A stretch of DNA of 64,000 nucleotides from Anaerolineae bacterium (GTDB lineage Bacteria; Chloroflexota; Anaerolineae; Aggregatilineales; Phototrophicaceae), in contig JALHQT010000001.1 in assembly GCA_022841825.1 (NCBI GenBank), forward strand, positions 558,001-622,000, given 5' to 3'. The position numbers and the translations under genes were made by a program. Positions 51,264 to 60,067 of this stretch are shown in pieces. Within the stretch, counting starts at the first letter, position 1. Each line of letters begins with the position of its first letter. The notes below the pieces were generated by a model. That model saw only the letters and a program-made list of their open reading frames with translations, ran no database searches and was not told the DNA's origin.

Positions 51264-53516
51264 TCAATTTCTGGGCACAAATTGGACAGAATCAATCGCA
51301 ACGGACAGCCGACGCTCGTCTTCCCCAAGCCCCATTTCAGCGGGTGATGGTGCGCTGTCATACTCAAATTGAAGTGAGAGCGTGCCGTCGTTGACAACCA
51401 TTGGAAGCGAATATTCCTGAATCGTCGCAGGCTGCACATCAACCTGCCCAATCACTTCCCCGTTCATCAGCAGTGTCAAAGTTCTCACCTCCGCAAAGGA
51501 CTGCGCGCGAAATTGTAAGTCATAAGCGCCTCGCGGAAGCTGCAAATACAAGTTGCTGTAGAGAAAACCATCTACTGGCACGCTTTCGCTCCCCAATCGA
51601 GGATAATCCCCCATCCATCTCCAGTTGAGTCCGCCCACTGGCTCGGCATAGTGCCATCCCCACCCTATGAATCGCTGATCATCAGGCGTGCCGATGTCGA
51701 TCTCATACTGCCCATCCACCACAGTCGGTGTTCGTGGCGGGCAGCCATCAGGATGCCAGCGCGTTCGATACACAATCGCATCGCCCTCAATCCAGACGGG
51801 GCATATCAGGTCGGTCTGCGCATTCAGAAAGCCCAGGATTTCCTGTAAGGTTGGTCCACTTTGTGGCAGCCACTCGGTGTGGATGACGATGTAGCCGATT
51901 GGAAACGAGTAGATTCGCTCCGCAAGTTGAGCGCGCACCGCGTCTTCATCCAGGTAGCGGCGCTGCCCCAACCACGCCAACATCGGGTCGGCTGTTTCCA
52001 TATAGAGATAGCGCCAGGGATCGACCCGTGAGATATGCCCATTGATCATCCGCTTGCCGTGCGTAACGCCGTAAAACTGCGTCGCAGCCCAATCGCTGCG
52101 CCCGACAATGCCTTCGCCGCTTGCGCCTGCTGTGGGTACCTCGATCACGACGTAATCATAGGGTTCATCGCCCATGATCGTGTAGAAGTGATAGGGAGTC
52201 GGTATCTGCCGAATGGGGATTGAGCCAAACAGTCGGATGTCCAAGAGCGCCAGCAAGAGCAGCGCAGAAGTGCCTAGACCGAGCAGTAGAGATCTGTTCT
52301 TTTGTTTAACGACCCATGCACCGATCTGCGGAAACGAAAAAGCGAGCGCTGAAATGATGAAGACGTTGGTAAACCGCTCCGGATAACGAAACGTGCCCCC
52401 AAGCAGATTGTGAAGCCATGTATAGGGCAGCTCGATCGTGAATTCCCCAACCGTAATCGCGTTGCCCGCCGATAGCACAAGCGGCACCGCACTGATGACC
52501 AGCCATAACCAGGGCGGAATGGAGAGAATACGAAGTGATGAGCCACGACGCCGATCCAACGGTCGCCGCATGAAAAAGATCACTATGCCCATGACGTACA
52601 GCGGTATCAGCAGACTGCCAAAAGAGATCCCCTCATCCAGTCGCAGCAGGTAGCCATTGGGAAAAAGCACATCTGGTGCACGATCTGCGGGCGTTGTCGC
52701 CAGGATGGATCGATCAAACCCCATGACGGCTTGCAGTGTACCCGTCAGCAGCAACAGCACAAGCGCCGTGACAAGCGCAGCGACTACGCAAACCACGATA
52801 GTCATGGTCGGCTGCCAGTCCCTCGGCTGCCTTAAGACGCTGGTCGCAACAGTCCACACGGCAATGGGAACCAGGATTAACCCTAGGAACACGACGTATT
52901 GCAGATCCGTCAATATCATTGCCCATAGGCTGACGCCAAGCAGCAGACTCCAAAGGATCGAGCGGCTGCCTTTGCGAATCTGTCGCATCCAGAGCATGAT
53001 GACGAGTGGAATCCAGAACCACCCCATCAGATTAACCATCGACCAGCGCATACTGTCGATCATAGTCGCGGAACCCTGAAGAAGCAGTCCGCCGACTATA
53101 GACAATACAGGCGGAGCCTCCTGCTCTTCAAGAAATACCCAGAAGACATACCCATTCAGTAAGAGTGCCGCAAAATAGACACCGAGCATGGCGACGATGG
53201 TTCCAAACTCTGGCTCAAGCAGCGCCCATATCGGGTACCAGAACGCCGCTAATGTGTGAAGTGCTAGACTCGATGTGGGCGGTGCGAATACATAGTTGGT
53301 TTCATACGCATTGAGACCATTCTCAAAGGCATGCCGTATCCACCAGAAATTCCAGTGAAAGTGATAATAATCGGTTGTAACCGCCGGATTCACGTCGGCG
53401 GGCATGTGGGTTTGCGCAGTGAAGAGTGGTGTTGACAACCAGATAAACGCGACCAGCCCATAGATGGCTAGTGCGATGAGGTGGCGAGGTGGTTGTCGAG
53501 CGAAGATCGCTTTCAA
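51264..53516 (-). CDS. Large polytopic membrane protein with C-terminal beta domain
   Basis: The protein has 750 residues from a TTG at 53516 (AAGGT upstream). About ten or more hydrophobic segments occupy residues 10-430. The first loop has DYYHFHWNFWWIRHAFENGL, reminiscent of GT-C glycosyltransferases. The last 170 residues form a soluble domain with IGWGWHYAEPVGGLNWRWMG and DLQFRAQSFAEVRTLTLLM. It is paralogous to the upstream neighbour. A role in building surface glycans is inferred from the nearby epimerases; no catalytic motif is proven. Confidence 0.82.
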   Translation of the reverse strand: MKAIFARQPPRHLIALAIYGLVAFIWLSTPLFTAQTHMPADVNPAVTTDYYHFHWNFWWIRHAFENGLNAYETNYVFAPPTSSLALHTLAAFWYPIWALLEPEFGTIVAMLGVYFAALLLNGYVFWVFLEEQEAPPVLSIVGGLLLQGSATMIDSMRWSMVNLMGWFWIPLVIMLWMRQIRKGSRSILWSLLLGVSLWAMILTDLQYVVFLGLILVPIAVWTVATSVLRQPRDWQPTMTIVVCVVAALVTALVLLLLTGTLQAVMGFDRSILATTPADRAPDVLFPNGYLLRLDEGISFGSLLIPLYVMGIVIFFMRRPLDRRRGSSLRILSIPPWLWLVISAVPLVLSAGNAITVGEFTIELPYTWLHNLLGGTFRYPERFTNVFIISALAFSFPQIGAWVVKQKNRSLLLGLGTSALLLLALLDIRLFGSIPIRQIPTPYHFYTIMGDEPYDYVVIEVPTAGASGEGIVGRSDWAATQFYGVTHGKRMINGHISRVDPWRYLYMETADPMLAWLGQRRYLDEDAVRAQLAERIYSFPIGYIVIHTEWLPQSGPTLQEILGFLNAQTDLICPVWIEGDAIVYRTRWHPDGCPPRTPTVVDGQYEIDIGTPDDQRFIGWGWHYAEPVGGLNWRWMGDYPRLGSESVPVDGFLYSNLYLQLPRGAYDLQFRAQSFAEVRTLTLLMNGEVIGQVDVQPATIQEYSLPMVVNDGTLSLQFEYDSAPSPAEMGLGEDERRLSVAIDSVQFVPRN

Positions 53517-53533
53517 AGTTGACCTTGTCTGCC

Positions 53534-55846
53534 CTACGGAGCGCCGATGCGCTCAAACCGAATGCGGTCGATGGCGACGGAAAGCTGACGGCTGTCGCCC
53601 CCATTCAGAGCTGCGTTGGGCGACAGAATGCCATCGGGGCGCAGATTGACGATGAGCGGTGTGTCTTCACTCACTGTAAATGGCACTGAGACCTGTTCGC
53701 GGAGTTCGTCGGGAACGAATTCAACAGCGTCAGACAACCGAAGACCATTGACTTCGATCCGCACTTGCCGTGCCTGCATATACGACTGCCCAGTTAAATG
53801 CAGTCGATACTCTCCAGGCGGCAAGGTGAGATAGAGGGTTGTCGTCGCAGCCGCTTCGCTAGAAAGCTGTGTCGCATTTGCGAGCTGCGGCGTACCCCCC
53901 ATCCATCGCCAGTTGATACCACCAACCGGTTCAGCATAGTGCCATCCCCAGCCGATATGGCGTTGATCCTCAGGCGTGCCGATGTCAATCTCATATTGAT
54001 TGGCGGAGATTTCCCTCGGTATACGGTTTTCGCACCCCTCAGGATGCCACAGCGTTCTATAAAACACTGCTGCACCTTCGACGCGCGGCGGGCAAAGCAG
54101 ATCGTCGAGTCCGTTAAAGAAGCCGAGAATCTCTTCGGTTGCCGTTGCGCTTTGGCGGGCTATTTCATCGGTGTGTAGGACGATGAAGCCAATTGGATAC
54201 TCAAAAATGCGTTCGCGGAGCGCGTTACGCACGGCGACGGGGTCCAACAACCGTCGCTGCCCAAGCCAGCTCAAGAGTGGGTCGTCGGTATCCACATAAT
54301 AGAAGTGTTCTATCGGAGCGCGCGAGATGAAGCCATTGATCATGCGCTTTTCATGGAAAATGCCATACCACTGATACTGGATTGCTCTTGGATTGCCCAG
54401 CAGTACCTCCCCTGTGCCCATGCCCGTCGGAACATCCAGCACAACATAGGGATCACGGTCGTCTCGCATCTGGGTGTAAATGTGATAAGAAGGTAGGATT
54501 GGTTCAAGCGGCGCGCTCTCGAAGAGACGTATTGCAGTGTGCGAGAGTATCAGCACGACCGCACCCAGCAGAGGAAACAACCACTGGAAGGCTTTTCGCC
54601 GGACTTTCCACTCGTTGAGAATCGGCGTCCATACCAGCCCTATGAACGTGGTGGCTGCGATAACGCCAGCAGGTGCCAGTCGCCAGGGCATCCGAAAATT
54701 GCCGCCTGTGAAGTCGTACAACAGGACAAAAGGCATTGAAACGCTGCTTTCTCCAAATTGGAGCAGCGGACCCAGTGCAAGCGCGAACGGCGGCATGGCG
54801 ACCAGCAACCAGAACCAGGCACTTCGCAGGCGCTTCCCAGGCGCTCCCCGAACTGGGAGCCATAGCGGTCGCAGCGTAAAGATGATAAGGAATGCGGCAC
54901 TCAACAAAAAGCTGCATGTGATGAACCATCCAACCGACGGCTGATCCCATTTCCACCATTCGTCAGCCATACCGAACCAGCCTGCCGGAAGCGGGATGCC
55001 GGGTCGATCCTCGACAGGTCCTGGCACCAATCCGCCGGTAAATGTGGCTATCGACGGTAAAGGACCCGCAAACCACATCAGGAACAGCCCTATCATCACG
55101 GATGTGATGCCGCTAAACAGCAGCTTGCCTGTAACAAGTCGCCCACCCGCTGTTTGGGCTATTCGCATCGAACTCCAGAGGGTTGATAAGCCGTAGGGCA
55201 CGATGAGAAATGCTGCGAAGATTGGGAACTGCAAATCCGTTAGCAGCAGCCCCCAAAGACCCAAGCCAAAGAGTGCCCCCCATCCGAGTATTCGCAGAAG
55301 TTGGCGTATGCCCACGTCTTTGCTCATGCATACCTGGTAGATTTGCTTCCAGAGTAGCAAGAGTCCTGGTATCCAGAACCAGTCCATCAGGTTGAGATGC
55401 GTATTGTAGTACCAGTAGCGCGTAACCGGCAGCGTTTGCAGGACAACTCCCCCAAGCAGCGCAAGCCCCGGGTGCACTTTTTCGCTGCGCAGCCAAACGA
55501 ACAACACAAAGCCGTTCAGCACACACGCCAGCGCAATCATCACGTTGACCGCCGAAAGCGTCCCAAACAACGGTTCAAGCAGCGCCCAAACCGGATACCA
55601 GAATGCCGTCAGCGCGTGATAGCCATAGTTGCTCATAGCAGGAAACATGACGAAGTCGTTCTGGTAGACCATGAGACCATTCTCTAAGGCATGCCGTATC
55701 CACCAGAAGTTCCAGTTGTAATTGAAATAGTCGTACCCGGCGACGTGCGTTCCGTTGTAGAACCACAGCGGATGAAGCAGTATGACCGCATAACCGGTAA
55801 ATGCCATAAGCGCAGCCGCGTTAAGGTTGTACTGCTGCCTGACCAT
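53534..55846 (-). CDS. Large polytopic membrane protein, paralog of the downstream gene
   Basis: The protein has 770 residues from an ATG at 55846. Membrane segments occupy about residues 10-440. The first loop has DYFNYNWNFWWIRHALENGL and the end has IGWGWHYAEPVGGINWRWMGG and a beta region with EYRLHLTGQSYMQARQVRIE, as in the downstream paralog. The tandem copies, 18 bp apart, were probably made by duplication. The frame extends to 55900 with no domain. Function is unknown; a GT-C-like transferase is the best guess. Confidence 0.82.
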   Translation of the reverse strand: MVRQQYNLNAAALMAFTGYAVILLHPLWFYNGTHVAGYDYFNYNWNFWWIRHALENGLMVYQNDFVMFPAMSNYGYHALTAFWYPVWALLEPLFGTLSAVNVMIALACVLNGFVLFVWLRSEKVHPGLALLGGVVLQTLPVTRYWYYNTHLNLMDWFWIPGLLLLWKQIYQVCMSKDVGIRQLLRILGWGALFGLGLWGLLLTDLQFPIFAAFLIVPYGLSTLWSSMRIAQTAGGRLVTGKLLFSGITSVMIGLFLMWFAGPLPSIATFTGGLVPGPVEDRPGIPLPAGWFGMADEWWKWDQPSVGWFITCSFLLSAAFLIIFTLRPLWLPVRGAPGKRLRSAWFWLLVAMPPFALALGPLLQFGESSVSMPFVLLYDFTGGNFRMPWRLAPAGVIAATTFIGLVWTPILNEWKVRRKAFQWLFPLLGAVVLILSHTAIRLFESAPLEPILPSYHIYTQMRDDRDPYVVLDVPTGMGTGEVLLGNPRAIQYQWYGIFHEKRMINGFISRAPIEHFYYVDTDDPLLSWLGQRRLLDPVAVRNALRERIFEYPIGFIVLHTDEIARQSATATEEILGFFNGLDDLLCPPRVEGAAVFYRTLWHPEGCENRIPREISANQYEIDIGTPEDQRHIGWGWHYAEPVGGINWRWMGGTPQLANATQLSSEAAATTTLYLTLPPGEYRLHLTGQSYMQARQVRIEVNGLRLSDAVEFVPDELREQVSVPFTVSEDTPLIVNLRPDGILSPNAALNGGDSRQLSVAIDRIRFERIGAP

Positions 55847-55908
55847 AGCGCTCTCGAAATTAGCTGCAAAGGCGACGATTGTTGCACATTTGGTTGCCAC
55901 CGCCTAGT

Positions 55909-55936
55909 TTGACAGGATTCTAATGACGGTGATAAA
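55909..55936 (+). promoter_or_regulatory. Candidate promoter of the SufR-like regulator gene
   Basis: TTGACA (55909-55914), a 16-bp spacer and GATAAA (55931-55936) lie 33 bp upstream of the ATG at 55970. A TTAATTAA palindrome follows closely. Confidence 0.5.
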
Positions 55937-55969
55937 CTTAATTAACAGCATGAAGCTAGGAATACCAGC

Positions 55970-56632
55970 ATGAACGTCGGTTTGCAGCAAACTCGTCGCT
56001 ACATCCTTGACATTCTACGAGACAGAGGTGAAGCGACAGTCGATGAAATTGTCGATTGTTTGCAGGAGCTTCGCGGCAAAGTCATTACCCCTGTTACAGT
56101 TCGTCACCACCTCCATTTGCTTCAGCAGGAAGCGCTGGTTGTCTCGCCTGTGCTTCGCCGCCGCCCTTCCCCAGGTCGTCCACAGCATGTCTACGCACTG
56201 ACCGAAAAGGCGCAGGAGTTTTTTCCCACAAATTATGAAAGTCTCGCGGAAAGGCTGATTGTCCAACTGGAGAAACAGTTACCCCCCGCGACTGTCAATG
56301 TGATCTTTGAAGATGTTGCGCAGAGCATTGCATCGGAGCTGAAGTTCGACGGGCTGTTGTTTGAAGAGCGGCTCTCGCTTGCGGTTGAACTCCTCAATCG
56401 ACAGGGTTACGATGCAGCTGTGGAGTCGTCGCCAGATGGCTATCTTTTGCATACGCGCAACTGCCCTTATCATCATCTCGCCCATGTGACTCAGACTTTG
56501 TGCGAAATGGATATGCGGCTTGTTTCCTACCTGACAGGTGTGATCCCACGTCGGGTATCACGTATGGCAGAGGGCGATACCTCCTGTTCGTACCTCCTGC
56601 CCGTCAGCCAGCCGAGTAACACGCTCGCGTAA
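55970..56632 (+). CDS. SufR-like transcriptional regulator with Cys ligands
   Basis: The protein has 220 residues. The N terminus is a winged helix (ILDILRDRGEATVDEIV, then VTVRHHLHLLQQEALV). The C-terminal half has three Cys in RNCPYHHL (165), TLCEMD (178) and GDTSCSYL (206), the spacing of SufR-type sensors that bind an Fe-S cluster. SufR controls iron-sulfur cluster assembly genes. The next gene is an A-type Fe-S carrier, which supports this role. The regulator might also act on other targets. Confidence 0.88.
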   Translation: MNVGLQQTRRYILDILRDRGEATVDEIVDCLQELRGKVITPVTVRHHLHLLQQEALVVSPVLRRRPSPGRPQHVYALTEKAQEFFPTNYESLAERLIVQLEKQLPPATVNVIFEDVAQSIASELKFDGLLFEERLSLAVELLNRQGYDAAVESSPDGYLLHTRNCPYHHLAHVTQTLCEMDMRLVSYLTGVIPRRVSRMAEGDTSCSYLLPVSQPSNTLA

Positions 56633-56658
56633 GATTTTTCTCACTTGCACCATCAAAA

Positions 56659-56687
56659 TTGACGGTACAATTGTTGGGTGTTACTAT
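56659..56687 (+). promoter_or_regulatory. Candidate promoter of the A-type Fe-S carrier gene
   Basis: TTGACG (56659-56664), a 17-bp spacer and TACTAT (56682-56687) lie about 45 bp upstream of the ATG at 56732. The gene may therefore be transcribed separately from the SufR-like gene. Confidence 0.5.
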
Positions 56688-56731
56688 CTGCACAGCCTAT
56701 GTTGTGTGAGTGAATGAAAGGTCGTTTGATT

Positions 56732-57157
56732 ATGGCGGTCAATGATCCAGTTGCAGACATCGCTTCCGTCATTGAGGAAGAGAATTTCCTCACGGTGACC
56801 CCACCGGCTTTGAACATGATCAAGACGCTGTTGAGTCAGCGAAATATCCCAGACCATGCGCTGCGTGTCTTTGTGAGCGGCGGCGGTTGTTCGGGTCTCC
56901 AGTATGGCATGGCGTTTGAACCTCAGCCCAAGGACTATGATGCCCTGGTCGAAGTTGGAGGCGTTCGCCTTGTGGTTGATCCGACCAGCCTGCTCTATCT
57001 GCGTGGCGCGGTCATCGACTTTGTGGACAGCCTGATGGGTGGCGGTTTCCGGATCGAGAACCCGAACGCAGTGTCGAGCTGTGGATGTGGTACTTCGTTT
57101 AAGACCAAGGACAGCGGTGAGGCGTCTGCGGGTGGTTGTTCTTCTTGCAGCCACTAG
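56732..57157 (+). CDS. A-type iron-sulfur cluster carrier (ErpA/IscA/SufA family)
   Basis: The protein has 141 residues from the ATG at 56732 (AAAGG 11 bp upstream); an ATG at 56714 is also in frame. The HesB domain has VSGGGCSGLQYGMAF and SSCGCGTSF, the three Cys ligands of the family. A short tail GGCSSCSH adds two more Cys and is unusual. These proteins deliver Fe-S clusters to apoproteins. The upstream neighbour is a SufR-like sensor and a terminator follows. Confidence 0.94.
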   Translation: MAVNDPVADIASVIEEENFLTVTPPALNMIKTLLSQRNIPDHALRVFVSGGGCSGLQYGMAFEPQPKDYDALVEVGGVRLVVDPTSLLYLRGAVIDFVDSLMGGGFRIENPNAVSSCGCGTSFKTKDSGEASAGGCSSCSH

Positions 57158-57180
57158 CGGCGAAACGATTTTTCAGGCAG

Positions 57181-57207
57181 AGAGGCGCACAACATGCGCC
57201 TCTTTTG
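57181..57207 (+). terminator. Intrinsic terminator after the A-type carrier gene
   Basis: AGAGGCGCA (57181-57189) and TGCGCCTCT (57195-57203) form a 9-bp stem with a 5-nt loop and a T run, 24 bp after the stop. Confidence 0.75.
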
Positions 57208-57211
57208 TTAT

Positions 57212-57979
57212 CTAGCGCTGGCTTCGCGCACTGAAGATCAGCCCCAGTATCCCCAGTGCTCCCAACACTACAATCGGTATGATGGGTGGGAGCGTAGAAA
57301 GCAACCCCGCATCGCCCTCGAGTTCGATGTTTGCCGCTGGAGCGTCAGTTGCGAGGCTGGTAGGGATTTGCGCGACGCCGGGTGGAAAGGTGAAAGTGGG
57401 CATCAACGTGCCGTCAGGCAAGTCCGTCGTTCGACCGCTCCCCACAATGCCTGGGATAATCAATGTCGAAACGACGCCGCGCGCTGCCTCGGTCGCTGTC
57501 AGGTTTCCACCGGGTGTCAGGACGATTGCCTCGATGGTCTGCGTAGCCCCTATCACGAGCGGATCAACGGTTGCTGCGGGTTCATCTGTGATCTCTGGGA
57601 TACTGTTGGGGTCGCCTTCAATCGTCACCAACTGCCCAAATACCCAGGCACGTCCATTGGGTGAGCGATCATACTGAAACTGGTACCATTCGAAATAGCG
57701 CCCCGATACGGTGAAGCGTTCCCCCGCCTGGATCTGACCCAGCAGAGCACCCTCGATGTCTGGCGCGGCACGAACATTTGCAGTGTCGATTGCGGTCAGC
57801 ACAGCCAGTGGCGCGGTAGTGGCTGTCCACGTTGGGCTTGCCCCAGTCAGTGTCGCGGCTAATGCGGGCGTTGGCGTTACGAGGTCTATCTGTATCGGCG
57901 TGGATGTAGCGCCTTCTTGCGCGTGGGCGTTCAATACGCCTAGGGCGAGCACGGCAATCGTCAGTATGTGTCGGATCAT
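57212..57979 (-). CDS. SH3-domain protein with C-terminal membrane anchor
   Basis: The protein has 255 residues. A signal peptide (ILTIAVLALGVLNAHAQ) is followed by a Thr/Pro linker, one SH3b module (DTANVRAAPDIEGALLGQIQ, then ERFTVSGRYFEWYQF) and a long linker with ILTPGG. A membrane anchor with IIPIVVLGALGILGLIF and a short basic tail is at the C terminus. It should be held at the membrane. It starts 5 bp after the LysM-M23 stop, so both are in one operon. Confidence 0.85.
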   Translation of the reverse strand: MIRHILTIAVLALGVLNAHAQEGATSTPIQIDLVTPTPALAATLTGASPTWTATTAPLAVLTAIDTANVRAAPDIEGALLGQIQAGERFTVSGRYFEWYQFQYDRSPNGRAWVFGQLVTIEGDPNSIPEITDEPAATVDPLVIGATQTIEAIVLTPGGNLTATEAARGVVSTLIIPGIVGSGRTTDLPDGTLMPTFTFPPGVAQIPTSLATDAPAANIELEGDAGLLSTLPPIIPIVVLGALGILGLIFSARSQR

Positions 57980-57984
57980 CTTCC

Positions 57985-59571
57985 TCAGTTCCAGACTATT
58001 CGGTTCGCAGGATTATCCCGTCCTTGCCATGCGATGCGTTCCTGGTTGCCATTCCGCATGTATCCCTGGTATTCCTGCCGTGGGTAGCCGAAAAATGTCC
58101 ATCCACTCATTACAAAGCTCGGGGGTCTTTGATCGTCAGGGCATGTCGTGCAATCGGCTGGCAGCCACTCTCCGTTATATCGCCGTGCAATATGGAGATG
58201 CGTCCCGTTCGAAAACCCACCATCACAAGACGGACGACCAATTCTATCACCTGCGCTCACGACAGCCCCCGTCATGATGCGATCAGTCTCGTCGACATGC
58301 AGGTAAAGAATAGACCACCCTGTCGATTCATCACCATCGCCGTCCAGGTCAAGCACGACGACACCCTCGGCGGTTCTGGCGATAACTCCCGGGGCGACTG
58401 CGGTCACAAAATTGGATGATACATAACATCCAGAAGTAATCGTCGTCAGGTCATCTGGCGGCGCAAAATCGACGGCTGACCATGCACTCCCACTCCCCCA
58501 ACCACCGTGGGGACCCCCTGTGAAAAACCATTCCTGAGCTGATGGAAACGGGAGTATCAGAAAAGGCTGTTCAAGTCCAACAGGTGTCAACGTCGTAACG
58601 GCATCCACGAATGGATCGCCAAAAAGACCCACGTAAGTCGCGTAAAGTCCCTCCTGGCTGATTTCTCGCTGCCAGTTTGCGACGGTGTTGAATTGAGCAA
58701 GCATGTACTGAACGCTCGCACTGCCGGGATTCAATTGGTCATTGATGCGGAAAGCAGCACCTTGTTCTGCAAACTCGATAACGCGCGCATTGTCATACTT
58801 ATGACGGTAGTATCCCCAATTCAGTTGATCCGCACCCCAGGCAAGCTGGCGATACAACCCATTGCGGTCGAATCCGGCAGGCGATGCGGGCGCTCCCAGT
58901 GGGTAGACCTGCACATTAGCCGGGGGTGTGGGATTGCGCAGCCATCCTGAGCGCAGCTCAAGGATTGCCAGCAGCAGACGCGCATCCACACTATATTCAT
59001 AGCTCACGCGCTCCACCACCTCCGCCGCCGTGAGCCGGACGTCTTGTACGGTATCTGTCGCACTCCGGATAAAGCCGGGCTGCTGGGCGATGTACTCGCG
59101 GATGTTAAATTGACTGCTGCCAGGCGCGCGTACCAGGCGGTTGTCCGGAATCATCATGAAGTCTGCACTCGTTTGTGTTGGTGCGCTGGGAATGACCAGC
59201 ACTTGCCCAACCTCCAGTGCATTCGGATCTCCGAGGTTATTCGCTTGCACCAGCATTGCCACACTGACGCCCTGTGAACTCGCTATGCCGGATAGCGTAT
59301 CTCCTGGTTGCACGACATAGCGGCTGTTTGGTGCGGATGTCACACTCGCAGCACCATCCGGAGTTGTGAGTGGCAGCGCAGTAGGGGTTGGCAGCAGTGG
59401 GTCTACGACGTCCGTCCCTGCCGAAGGCATGAACGTCGCCGTGATCACGATCACATCCGGCTGATTTCGCACGCACCCCGCCATAACAACGATTGCAAGC
59501 GCCAGTGTCAACGCGAAACAGGCGTTCTTCCTGCGATTTATCCGATGGATGTTGTGAATCAGAAGCCTCAT
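57985..59571 (-). CDS. LysM lipoprotein with M23-peptidase-like domain
   Basis: The protein has 528 residues. A lipoprotein signal (LTLALAIVVMAGC) precedes one LysM module (YVVQPGDTLSGIASSQGV). A central helical part follows (residues 150-330). The C-terminal region (residues 345-480) has GGPHGGWGSGSAWSAVDFAP and NGTHLHIARR, the H...D and HxH zinc motifs of M23 endopeptidases, and ILYLHVDETD. It may cut peptidoglycan cross-links. The first His is in a longer loop than usual. Confidence 0.82.
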   Translation of the reverse strand: MRLLIHNIHRINRRKNACFALTLALAIVVMAGCVRNQPDVIVITATFMPSAGTDVVDPLLPTPTALPLTTPDGAASVTSAPNSRYVVQPGDTLSGIASSQGVSVAMLVQANNLGDPNALEVGQVLVIPSAPTQTSADFMMIPDNRLVRAPGSSQFNIREYIAQQPGFIRSATDTVQDVRLTAAEVVERVSYEYSVDARLLLAILELRSGWLRNPTPPANVQVYPLGAPASPAGFDRNGLYRQLAWGADQLNWGYYRHKYDNARVIEFAEQGAAFRINDQLNPGSASVQYMLAQFNTVANWQREISQEGLYATYVGLFGDPFVDAVTTLTPVGLEQPFLILPFPSAQEWFFTGGPHGGWGSGSAWSAVDFAPPDDLTTITSGCYVSSNFVTAVAPGVIARTAEGVVVLDLDGDGDESTGWSILYLHVDETDRIMTGAVVSAGDRIGRPSCDGGFSNGTHLHIARRYNGEWLPADCTTCPDDQRPPSFVMSGWTFFGYPRQEYQGYMRNGNQERIAWQGRDNPANRIVWN

Positions 59572-59605
59572 GTATCCTAACCGTCGATAGCTCTATGCCC
59601 GGTTC

Positions 59606-59619
59606 GATAGTATACTATC
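59606..59619. promoter_or_regulatory. Perfect palindrome in the divergent LysM-M23/SCP2 gap
   Basis: GATAGTATACTATC (59606-59619) is a perfect 14-bp palindrome that contains a TATACT -10-like box on both strands, 35 bp from the minus-strand start and 56 bp from the plus-strand start. It is a candidate operator or divergent -10 site. Confidence 0.45.
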
Positions 59620-59674
59620 TTGACAGGTCGCAAGGCTGAAAACGAGAGAAACACAGGATAGGAGTAGGTGACTG

Positions 59675-60010
59675 ATGGCTGCTCGCGAACAGATTGTTGA
59701 TATTTTCAATGGGATGTCCAGTCGTATGGGTGGTGACCTTTCTAAGGTCGCTGGCATCAATGCTGCCATCCAGTTCGATCTTGCAGGGGATGGTGGCGGT
59801 CAGCATTGGTTGAAGATTGCGGACGATGGCGTGACCACCGGCGAAGGCACGGCTGAAAATCCGCGCATGACCCTGCGTGCAAGTGCCGATGATTTCGCAG
59901 GCATGATCGCCGGGACACTGAACCCCATGCAGGCTTTCATGACCGGCAAAATCAAGATTCAGGGCGACACGGGCTTAGCGCTCAAGCTGATGCCGCTGAT
60001 CAATGGTTAA
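59675..60010 (+). CDS. SCP2 sterol-binding domain protein
   Basis: The protein has 111 residues. It is a single SCP2 fold with AAIQFDLAGDGGGQHWLKIADDG, MTLRASADDFAGMIAGTL and NPMQAFMTGKIKIQGD, typical of the lipid-binding family. The ligand is unknown. AGGAG lies upstream of the ATG. A long bidirectional hairpin follows the stop. Confidence 0.92.
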   Translation: MAAREQIVDIFNGMSSRMGGDLSKVAGINAAIQFDLAGDGGGQHWLKIADDGVTTGEGTAENPRMTLRASADDFAGMIAGTLNPMQAFMTGKIKIQGDTGLALKLMPLING

Positions 60011-60021
60011 CTGGAATACGC

Positions 60022-60063
60022 ATGAGCTGACCAGGGCGGATCTTTCCGTTGTGGTCAGCTCAT
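60022..60063. terminator. Bidirectional terminator between SCP2 and HEAT genes
   Basis: ATGAGCTGACCA (60022-60033) and TGGTCAGCTCAT (60052-60063) form a perfect 12-bp stem around an inner loop, between two convergent genes. Confidence 0.7.
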
Positions 60064-60067
60064 TCGC

